From Sipunculus nudus (taxonomy: Eukaryota; Annelida; Sipuncula; Golfingiida; Sipunculidae), in the NCBI GenBank assembly GCA_026874595.1, contig CM049320.1:18056988-18120987 (forward strand): a DNA stretch of 64,000 bases. Direction: 5' to 3'. Position numbers and translations under genes: made by a program. Under the pieces are notes generated by a model. The model had not been told where the DNA came from, did no database searches, and saw only the letters and a list, made by a program, of their open reading frames with translations. Below are positions 31,801-43,800 of this stretch, piece after piece (within the stretch, counting starts at the first letter, position 1; every line of letters starts with the position of its first letter).

Positions 31801-34800
31801 TAGACGGGGATGTATTTCCGTAGGAATTGATGCCCAAATTGCAATAATGACTGAATAATTGAGTGTTGTGAATATAGTGTACTTGCACGTGTAACAGAAC
31901 GACGTTTTCTTGGGAATTGAATAGGATAGTGCTTGGTTTCATTTTATTTGCACTTAGGCTGATGAATGAATGCGGGTTATATTTTTTAATGAACCCTGTG
32001 ACCCCAGCCAAGATACCAAGATGGCCACCACTGCAGTCTCAACATAGAGATAATACTATCATACTGTAATTGTCACTCAAAACTTAATGATATTGGATCA
32101 ACTGATATGTTTTTTAAGTGTTCTGTCGATTACAGCTAAATAGGAGTTTTTATGAGCTCTGTGACCCCACAGAATCCAGCAGGGCGGACATGGCAATCTT
32201 AACATTGACATAAAGATAAAACGTAATGATATAAGATAATTGGCTCAATTAGTACTTTTTTAAATGTGTTCTGTTAATGCAACTTACCAGGAGGTGTCGG
32301 AAGCTCACAGAGGGTACGCAAGGTCAAAGTCAAATGTATGTACTAATATTTTAAAGCATACAAACATCTTGGGCACTACATTGTCATATGTTATGTGATA
32401 TGGTGATCAAAAGGAAAGAGACCTTATGAAATTGATGCTCGTGATCTATTTTTTATATTGCTGATTCTCTCACAGGTCTTGGTGCCTACCATATTACAAC
32501 AAAACAACTGTTTAGAATCAATTTGTTCGGTTATATGGAAGATTCCAAGATTTCAAAAGCCTTGTCAGTGGTCTTGATACAGAAACATTCATGTCATATT
32601 AAACTATTCCGAGTATCTTGTAGAACAGCGGGATCGGTAGTAACCGTTGTCTGGATATTTTATATTTCTATAAAATTTATCTGAATATGAGCTGAAACAG
32701 GTCTATTTGTTACAAGTTATAGATAAGGCTCTTCTAAAAGCTAAAAAGAGACTAATAAAGCACACAAAAAATACATCAGCCTTTTGATCAGCAAAAAAGA
32801 AGGCACATCTGTATATGTAAAATGGCATATGAGTACGCATTATTCCTAAAGGAAAGTTTGCACATTCGGGAATACAAATATCTCTACGGTACACTTGTTG
32901 GATAAAACGGACCATGTAGATCCCGGCTCAAGGCCATCACCACGGATGGAATCTTTTTACTTTTTTTATAATTTTTTTAGAGGAGGCAGCCGCCTTCATA
33001 TTTTAATGCAAACTTAACTATACATATATGTACATCTGCAGATTTCAATTCCGGTTTCGGACTATGTGACAGGGCAGTATCACATGCTTCCTCTCATTTT
33101 ATATCGTGGCTCATCAAGCCCCCATGACTACTGCACCTGCGGGTCCTTGGTGCGTAATCATCCCCATTGCTGGGTCATACCACCAAGGATCCCCAGAAAG
33201 GCGCACTCAATTGTGAGTGAAACACGGCCGTTGGGCATGACCTTCCCATTACGCCTGGATGCTATCACTGTCGAGTGTGCATCAACCAGGGGATGCAAAT
33301 TCCATAATAATGTAAACCATAAGCTGTTTCCAGTGGTGAATATTGCCCCCCCCCCCTCCGGACCGTTAAGAGCTAACATCTGTCATGTTATTTGATTCTT
33401 TTCCCATTTATTCGTGATTTTTTGTTTTGTTTTCAGATTTAATTTTTATTACCCAGCAATTAAATTATTAATTGATGTATGTTTGATTTGCTCCGTTAAG
33501 ATAACATTGAAGTATGTGTATCCTTAGGAAGGGGGTCTTTCCTTAATAACATTCTGCGTGGTCATAACACCAGGGTACCGATCCCTCAGTTGTTAATGTT
33601 TGAGTGAGGCACAGCCTTCTCGTTAGTCTCATTGGCGTCCAGTCTGGTTTGGTGTCGGCTGTTACTCTTACATGTGCTCTGCCTAGACTGCAGAAGTCAT
33701 TAAATAAGTTAAACATAGACTTCCACATTAATTATTTTACCATGAAAATTAAATTGGTTGATATTTTGTGCATGGTTAACTTGGAAACACATGAGTCAAC
33801 ATGTAACGTACAACTGAATTTATGGACCTTGCAGTTTATATCCTTAGTTTTAACTTGTAAAAATATAAATAATAAAGCTAAGCCCCACTAAGAATTAACC
33901 ATTCAGAGATTTAATGGAATAATAATTGTGTAGCAGAAAATCCTCATATTTCTTATGTGAATAATGCCTCAAAATATTCTTCCTTAAACTGCATATTTAA
34001 AACTTTCTCCCAATACAAGAGGCATCATTTTATCAAGGTTTTCATATCGTGTGCACAGAGAAATATTGAGGAGAAAACTTCTGAGGCTTTTTAATTAAGC
34101 GATTATACTACCATGTTTTTACAAGTGTTTTGATTCATGAATTTACAATTGATTCCAACGATATTTCCAACATATATAACAGGTATGTAATAAAGAGTAT
34201 GATCATGTTTCCACCTGAAGGAGGGAACCTTAACCAGAGATCTTCCATTGTTTCTCGAATTCAAGAAGAGCGGTGCAGATTGCCCAATTTTACAATAAAT
34301 CTCTTACACAGCAGCATCAGCCTCCGTAGTTGCATGGTCAACGGTTTTACCGTTTAATAGGACTGTAGCAGAAAAACAAGTATTTCCGATGTTCCCACTG
34401 ATTGTCTTTCAGGTATTGTTGTGCCTTAGGATTGACATATAATACATAATTTCAACCATGTTCAAGATATATCCATGTTGACTTTACCTACATACATATA
34501 TATGGTCATTTGAAACAGTTATCAATATATTATATTTTCCACTGCATTATTCGAATACGTTCTAAGCGTATCTTATAACCAGCTGCTGTTGCATTCTGGT
34601 TTTCCTATGCACGTGCATCTTCTGGTCGATGCAAACCTGATAGTAATTCCTGATATAACATCCGTGGTAGTTAGTATTTAAATCTAGAGGTGCTTGGTCC
34701 CTATTATCCGACATTAACCTACAAGGTTCTTAAAGGTACATGATTTGAATTAGCCATATGCCATTTACATGTACACACTTAACATTTTATAACGACAACA

Positions 34801-37800
34801 CCAGTATGACCCTGTGCACATGAAGATATGTTGTCTTCTTTTGTCACGGTAACATATTTTACTGTTTTACTCGTTTTTTAGCTCAGCTGACTTTCAGTCA
34901 TGCTGGGCTATAGCGATGGGTCTTTGTCCGTCGTCCTTCCGTCTGTCCGTCCGGCCGGCCGTCCGTTAGCAGGGCACAAATCATAACTGTAGGGGCTAGG
35001 GCCATGAACCCTATGCAGTCTTAGAGGTTATAAAAAGATCTCCTTGCAAACCTGAAATTAGGTCACTGCGACCTATATTCTCGAAGTTATGGGGTGTGTT
35101 TGCACCCCCCAGAAATAACTCTTTGAGACAAAATTTTCATCCCAAACCTTCCATCTTTCACATACAGCTCACCTACCAACAGGGGAAGAACCATATTTTT
35201 TTTGAGGTCAAAAGGTCAAAGGTCAAGGTCACAGGAGCCTCTTCTTTGAAAAGCCTGTGGATGCATTTTAAGCCAACCCTTTCATCCCAATTCTTTGATT
35301 TTTCACATATAGCTCACCTACTAAGTTGGAGAAGAATCCTATAGATTTTGAGGTCACAAGGTCAAAGGTCAGGGTCACAGGATCCATTTCTTTGAAAAGG
35401 TTGTGGACACATTTCAAGCTAGACTTTTCATTCCAAACCTTCCAGCACTGATATCGCTTCTCTGCCAACAGGGGAAAAGACCTGTTGATTTTGAGGTCAA
35501 AGGTCCAGTTCACAGCACCCACTTCTTGCGTGGAGTCATTTTCAGGCAAACTTTTCAATCTGTACCTTCCATCTGTCATATATGGCTTACCTACCAATAA
35601 GGGAAGAAGCCTATTGATGTTGAGGTCAAAAAGTCAAAGGTCAAGGTCACAATATTTAATTGTTCTAAATGCTTGTGAGCATATTTCAAGTGTAACTGTT
35701 CAACCCAAACCTTCAGTCTTTCACAAATGCCACATCTATGCATCACTCAGTTTGAATCAAACTTCATATTTATGGGTCTTTTTGCTTGAATAAACAACTT
35801 ATTGATTTTGGGGTCAGCTGGTCAGCAGGTTAAAGGTTGCAGGTCAAAGTTATTCACCCATTGGTTGCCAAGTAATTACACCAGATTTAAGTGGTTAGTA
35901 GTTACCCATCATTTAGAAAGAATCCAGTTGATATATGGAAAAAAGGCCAAGGTCATAGGTCAGGGATGTTCACAATTACTTATTTTATAGACCATCTCTA
36001 TTTTTCTTGTATATATAACCATCCAACTCCAGCTGGTACATCTCCCTGTGTGGCTGTAATTGTGAGTGACACTGGTGACATATGACTCCCTTTTGTATCA
36101 GCCTATTAAGTGATAAGGCTCAGTGATAAGTACCTCGTTACTTCATAACAAAAACACTGTTGTCAGAATGCTTCAGCCAGGCATTAAGACTATGAGAGTA
36201 TAGTATTAAGGTTTAGCTACTGATTTATAAGATGATGGGAACATTTTGCAGTTTATTTTATGGAATCCTAGCAATAAACTTAGTTTCCTAGATATCTGAA
36301 TATTTTAATATATATCACCACATATAAAAGCAAGTGTTTGTTCTCATAATATGTGGATGTGTACCTTGATTTAGGATGGCTTTTTGTTTTATTTCAAGAC
36401 TCTTAGTCATGCTTTCTGCATTTCTTTTCTTTCAGGTTTGGCAGTTTACCTACCCTGCTGACCCCATTGAAAAGCAGAGTGATAATAAAAAATATTGGAC
36501 TTACACTTTTTACAATTGCATATCTATAAATCTGATATGAGGGCCTGGACATGCCTTTTGAATTATTTTTGGCATTCATTACTGGATAATTTGCCCCAAG
36601 TTTGGTCTCTTATTGGAGAATGTGGGATATCAAATGTCATACTTGTCAGAAATCCATGATGTCTGCCAGTTAGCCACCTTAGAAATTCTTTCTTCAGTGC
36701 AGTTTCAGTAATTTTTCTTTAATGTTTGGTCCGATTTAGAGAATGTTTGTGATCTGATTTCAGACTTGTCAGAAGTCCAATATGGCCACCAGGCAACCAT
36801 CTTTTAATTCCTTTTGATCATATTATCTCAAGAACAGTTAAAGTGAATGCAGTTGGATGTATATTTATGTAATCTTGTAAAGGATTGGGTCAATATTTCT
36901 GAATAAATATTACCATAATTTATAAAAGTGCAGTACAGTTGGCTTGTATTGAATAAAAATTCATACAGAAGTACCTGTTTCTCAATAATTCTTGCATGTA
37001 TTTCCTTGATTTTTGCTATATATTTTGATCTTATATTTGCCCTTTGTGGTGTTCCTTTTGAGACTGACAGGTTTCAAGCAAGCTGTTGGAATAGTTCCTG
37101 ATAGCTTAACAATCATGCATTTTCGACAGACCATCAATTCACTGTGTTTTAACCAGACATAGGTGATATATATTTCTGTTGTCATAGAAAATTTTCAACA
37201 AATTGGCAAATTGGTTCTTCAAAATTTGACTGGAAGTTGTGAATCTCAGTCCATGATGTCACAGGTCATGCTTGGCAGCTGAGCATCATGACCCATGGGT
37301 CACTCGTTAAATCTTGTTGTGACAATTACAATAACAGCTGACCTATTTCTGTCTATATTCAGGTAAACTCCAAGGATATTCAGACATGTTTCTACTGAAG
37401 CTCTTCAAAGTGTACCAGGCTTCTGGAATAGTTAACATGCCATAGATTGTTCCAGTATCAGGATCATCAAGGCTGTTTTAATCTTTTTTAATTAACCACA
37501 CAAATTGATTACAAAATAGTTGTTTAGCATAAATACTGTTGACGATTAATACCAAGCAGTTACACAGCAGAGAATCAGCAATATGTGAAATATGTAACAC
37601 CAACGTCAATTTCATGTTTTATAGGGTCCAATCACCTATCTGACCTTTATAAACTAAAGGTAATCCCTTTTGAGATGTTATTCAAATATGCCTGAAAACA
37701 TTGATATCATGCACACAGGCTGCTTGTTTTGTTTATAATAACGTGTTTATAATATGTGGGAGCCCGCCAAAATAAAACAAATTCAACAATGGCATCGGAC

Positions 37801-40800
37801 AGCCAGTTTGATAAGCGAATGTTTTGCTAATGGCGCATTTGCTACAAATAACCATTTTTGCCTCCGCATATATGCCACATACAAAGTTAGGTTACATTTT
37901 TTTCCATTTTCTCAACATTGCTGTGTTTAAAAACATGTTGTTGATCAACTAGTTCATACATTCTCCGCAGAGGTTTCATAAGAACTTTCCAGAACCAGAA
38001 TCACCTTTAGATTATTAATATATACACAGAGAAGCCAGAAATCACAAATTCTCTTTCAAAAATTTAAGTGAATGGGCAACTTTAAGGTCCCTTTGGAAAC
38101 CATATATGACAGTATTTTAGTGTAATGTATTTTAAAATCCTCCCTATGATATATTTTTCTGCCAAGACATTTATTAATACTGTTGACTATTTGAAAACCA
38201 TATCACATAATATATGACAGCGTCCTACCCAAGATGTCTGATGTTATTCTTAAGATCGAAGGTACGAAAATAAGTTTGACCTTGACCTTGAATACCATCC
38301 CTAGTCTTTGGACAGCTCCTGGAGTAGTTGGTATTACCAGTACACATTCAAAATCCTATAAATAGATCGAATATTATTCATTTTGATGCAATATCTACAA
38401 TATCAAAGCAATATCTAGGTTTTTTAGCTCAGCTGACTTTCAGTCATGCTGGGCTATAGCGATGGGTCTTTGTCCGGCGTCCTTCCGTCTGTCCGTCCGG
38501 CCAGCCGTCCGTTAGCAGGGCACAAATCGTAACCATAGGGGCTAGGGCCATGAACCGTATGCAGTCTTAGAGGTTCTAAAAAGATCTCCTTGCTAACCTG
38601 AAATTAGGTCACTGCGACCTATATTCTCGAAGTTATGGGGTGTGTTTGCACCCCCCAGAAATAATTCTTTTAGCCAAAATTTTCATCCCAAACCTTCCAT
38701 CTTTCACATACAGCTCACCTACCAACAGGGGAAGAACCATAATTATTTTGAGGTCACAAGGTCAAAGGTCAAGTTCACAGAACCAACTTCTTTGAAAAGC
38801 CCCAGGATGCATTTTAAGCCAAACCTTTCATCCCAATTCTTTGATCTTTCACATATAGCTCACCTATTAAGTGGGAGAAGAATCCTATAGATGTTGAGGT
38901 CACAAGGTCAAAGGTCAGGGTCACAGGATCCACTTCTTTAAAAAGGTTATGGACACATTTCAAGCTAGAACTTTCATTCAAAACCTTTCAGCACTGATAT
39001 CGCTTCTCTGCCACAGGGGAAAAGACCTGTTGATTTTGAGGTCAAAGGTCAAGTTCACAGCACCCTCTTCTTGCATGGAGTCATTTTTAGCAAACTTTTC
39101 AATCTATACTTTCCATCTGTCATATATGGCTTACCTACCAATAGGAGAAGAAGCCTATTGATGTTGAGTTCAAAAGGTCAAAGGTCAAGGTCACAATATT
39201 GTTCTAAATGCTTGTGAACATATTTCAAGTGAAACTGTTCAACCCAAACCTTAAGTCTTTCACATATGCCACATCTATGCATCACTGAATTTGATTCAAA
39301 CTTCATATTTATGGGTCTTTTTGCATGAGAGATAACTAATTGACTTTGAGGTCAGCTGGTCAGGAGGTTAAAGGTTGCAGGACTAAGTTATTCACTCATT
39401 GGTTGCCAAGTAATTACACCCGGCCATATGTAAGTGGTTAGTAGTTACCCATCATTTAGAAAGAATCCAGTTGATATGTTGGCAAAAGGCCAAGGTCATA
39501 GGTCAGGGATGTTCACAATTACTTATTTTATAGACCATCTCTATTTTTCTTGGTTTTCTTGTAATATAACCATATGGCACTCGCAACTGGTACATCTCAC
39601 TATGTGCCCATAATTGTCAGTGACACTTGTGATATATGACTCCCTTTTGTATCAGCTGATGGAGTGATAAGGATATATCATTAGTGCATAACAAAAACAC
39701 TGTTGCCGGAATGCTTTGGCCAGGCATTAAGACTATGAGAGTTAAGTGTTAAGTTTAGCTACTGATTTATAAAATGATGGGAACATTTTGCAGTTTATAT
39801 CATGGAATCATAGCAATAAACTTAGTTTTCTAGATATCTGAATATTATTATACAAATCATCAGATATACCAGCAAATGTTTGTTCTGATAATATGTGGGT
39901 CTGTACCTGGATTTAGGATGGCTTTATTTGATTACAAGACTTAGTGATGCTTTCTGCATTTCTTTTCTTTTAGGTTTTGCAGTTTACCTACCCTGCTGAC
40001 CCTATTGAATAGCAAGCTGATAATTAAAACAAATTGGACTTGCACTTTTTACATTTGCATGTTCATAAATCTGATATGAGAGCTCTCCAACCTGATCATG
40101 CCTTTTGAATTGTTTTGGACATTCATAACTGTTACATTCTTTGAAGCAATTGCTACAAGTTTAGTGTCTTATTGGAGGATGTGTGACTTGTCAGAAAAAC
40201 ATTATGTCTGCCAGGTAGCCATTTTAGAAATCACTTTGCCAGGACAGTTTCTGTGTTTTTTTTTATGATGTTTGGTCCCTTTTAGAGGATGTTTGTTGTT
40301 CAATTTCCGACCTGTCAGAAATCCAATATGGCCACCAGGACGCCATCTTTAAATTCCTTTAGAACATATTATCTCAAGAACTATTAAAGTGAATGCAGTG
40401 GGATGTATATTAATGTAATCTTGCATTGGGTCAAAGATTTCTTAATAAATATGACCATCATTTATGAAAGCTCAGTACAGTTGGCTTGGATTGAATAAAA
40501 ATTAATATGGAAGCACCCGTTTCACAATAATTCTTGCATGGATTTCCTTGATCTTTTGCTATATTTTGATCTTATTTGTGGCCTGTGTGGTATTCCTTTG
40601 AGACTGACAGGTATCGAGCAGGCTGTGGGATTAGTTCCTGATAGCTCAACAACCATACATTTTGCCTCAGACCATCATTCACTATGTTTTAACCAGACAT
40701 ATATGATAAGAATTTATGGCAATGTAGAAAGTTTAAACAAAATTGGCATATAGGTTCTGCAACAATTTTACTAGAAGTTGTGAATTGCAGCCTATGATGT

Positions 40801-43800
40801 CGCAGGTCATGCTTTGCAGCTGAGCGTCATGACCCATGGGTCACTTGTTATTATGATGGTGGCCATCTTGGATTTTGGGGGGTTCAGAGGGTTGATAAAA
40901 TTTGTTACCTAACTTTTTCCATCAACTTACACATGAATGAAGTGAAAAAAGTGGGCATTCAGTTCCTACGGGACTGGGATTTTGCTACATGATCGACTAC
41001 ACTAGATGGCTTGGGTTGGTGCTTTAAAGTTAGAACTCCTTTTTATCACGTGAAAACACTTTTTACATGAATACACAAAAGACTTTGAATATATTTAAAA
41101 ATACATGTATCAAGCTTTCTTCACTGTAAACAATTTGTCAGTTTTCTTTTTGTGAAAATGGAATGTTTTATGATGTTAAATTTATAAAAAAAAATGAGTG
41201 GACTCTGATTAATATTCCTGAATAAACACTGGTTTACCTTTGTCAGTTCAGTTAGTTGAATAAAACACATATTGAGAGAGGGTTTTTCCTTATTTCTCAC
41301 TCACATTATTATTATCCAGGGGGTATTTCCCAGTAATTCCCAGATGGTAGTATTTGAGCTGTGTTTCCCAGGAATTCCCGAACATTCCTTGGTAGTAAAG
41401 ATGGCAATGTTGTAGAGATGTCGATCAGTAGATCAGTGTTCTCGACTCGAAATTCCAACGATGGGGTGGTGGTAAGCGCGTTCGAACCAGGTCTGGTGCC
41501 CGTGTGTTGGGCATCATGCATTCTTTTATTATCTGATTAAAAAAAAATCTGCATGGCTTTTTTATGCATGTAAAAACATTAAGAGCAAGAGGAAAGGCAT
41601 GTGTATTTTGTTTGTATGAGTTGTCATTAGAACAACCAATAAAATGCAAATATAGAAATTTATTGTATCATCCACACTTAAAGACAAGCAGCACACTGAG
41701 TGAATATACCTTCGTAGAAGCCACAGTCAGAATATGTATCAGTGTTTACCAATACCCATGTCAACAGGCATTGTTTAATTAAAAAGCAACTAGGGAACTG
41801 GGGAGTTGTGGCTGTTAACTCTACAACAGTTGGCTGCCTTATACTGTGGTTGGCTTCATATCGCAAGGCTGAAATTTCGGGATTTCTCCATTTTTAATGT
41901 TTCGCGAGGGTCTCATTTTCGCGATCTCATCAGAACCTATATCAGATCTTTGGTAAAGCCATTCCTGTGTGTATTATAAATTGTGAATAATTCATGAGCT
42001 TGTGATATTCTTTTCATATAAGGAGGGGCCCGTACACACAGCACAAGTTCTTTAGTTCAGATTTAAGGGATTGTTTTCCCTATACCTGCATGGATGTAAT
42101 TTATATTAAGATTTCTCACTTTTCTTTCCTATTCCCATACAAGTATTGGGCTACACTTTATAAGAAGGACATACTCAATTGGTCAAATATTCCCGAGGGT
42201 GTCATTTTCGCGATTATTTCCCATTCGCGAATATCGCGAAATTAAAACACTTGCGAACATAAAGGCAACCACAGTATATATACCCAGCCAGTGTGATAAA
42301 AGATCCGAGCTCTGACACCAGCTTAATAACTCTAGGCTATCAATCACTAACCAGGGAGTTGTGGCTGTTAACTCTACATTAGTTGGCTACCTTATGTACC
42401 TAGCCAGTGTGATAAAAGATCCTAGCAGTGACACCAGCTTAATTACTCCAGGCTATCAATCACTAAGCAAGACCCCATGCAGAGTTGGTCTGTGATAAGG
42501 CCAGTCCTTGCTACCTGCTGACCACTGTATGTCTGGCATGGACAGAGAAAGGGTGGGGGGGACTGATGAAAGAGTGGCAGGTAACATTAAAGGCTGGCAG
42601 TGAGAAATGATAGGGTGGCTGTGTTGGCTAGTGGAGAACCTTGTTAGAAACGTGGAGGTAGTAGAGATGTGGAGGTAGTAGAGATGTGGAGGTAGTTGAG
42701 ATGTCGAGGTAGTAGAATTGGAGGTAGTAGAGATGTCCAGGTAGTAGAGATGTCCAGGTAGTAGAGAGAGGACAAGGTAGTAGAGATGTCTCTAAAAGAT
42801 GTCAAGAGGTTGCTATGTTTGGTTGACATACCAAGATAGGTTGAAGGGTTTATATGTTAAGTTGACATACCCATGTAGTAGATACGCTCCCAAGGTTGAA
42901 ATCTTGCACTTTGAAAGAAGCAACTGATTTTCACGCTGCCTGCTTGGCTCCGTGTATTCCTCGCTTGGCTGTGTCTTCCAGCACAAGGTCTCATCTGATT
43001 GGACAAAAATATAGTGCTCCCCTCTGGTGTAGCAATTCAGGATACCAGGTCATAACAAACAACGCTAAAGATATAGGTAGTAGGCCTATAGGTTAAGCAC
43101 TGTGTAAAGAGGGTATGTAGTAGAAGGTTCGTCTGTGTTTTGTTGACATGCCAAGGTAGTAGGAGGGTTGTCTATGTTTAGTTGACATATTAAGGTACTA
43201 TAAGGGTCATCTATGTTTAGTTGACATACCAAGGTAGTAGGAGGGTTGTCTATGTTTAGTTGACATATCAAGGTACTATAAGGGTCGTGTATGTTTAGTT
43301 GACATACCAAGGTACTATAAGGGTCGTGTATGTTTAGTTGACATATCAAGGTACTATAAGGGTCGTCTATGTTTAGTTGACATACCAAGGTAGTAGGAGG
43401 GTTGTCTTTGTTTAGTTGACATATCAAGGTACTATAAGGGTTGTCTATATTAAGGTGACATATCAAGGTACTATAAGGGTTTTCTATGTTTAGTTGACAT
43501 ACCAAGGTAGTAGGAGGGTCGTTTATGTTTAGTTGACATACCAAGGTACTATAAGGGTTGTCTATGTTTAGTTGACATATCAAGGTACTATAAGGGTCGT
43601 CTATGTTTAGTTGACATACCAAGGTAGTAGGAGGGTTGTCTATGTTTAGTTGACATACAAAGTAGTAGGAGGGTTTTTAGTGTTTGGTTGACATAACAAG
43701 ATAATAGAAGGGTTATCAGTGATTTGGTGACATACCCATTTAGTAGGAGGGTTGTCAGTGATAGGTTGACATACACAGATAGAAGGAGGGTTGTCTATGT

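Noticed and set aside
33066-33395. Overlapping open frames on both strands, 109 and 73 codons
   Set aside because: Frames on both strands of the same GC-richer patch, ending at a C11 run; no motif.
41440-41530. Possible tRNA gene on the minus strand
   Set aside because: GGTTCGAAC resembles a B box, but no matching A box, anticodon arm or acceptor stem could be placed.
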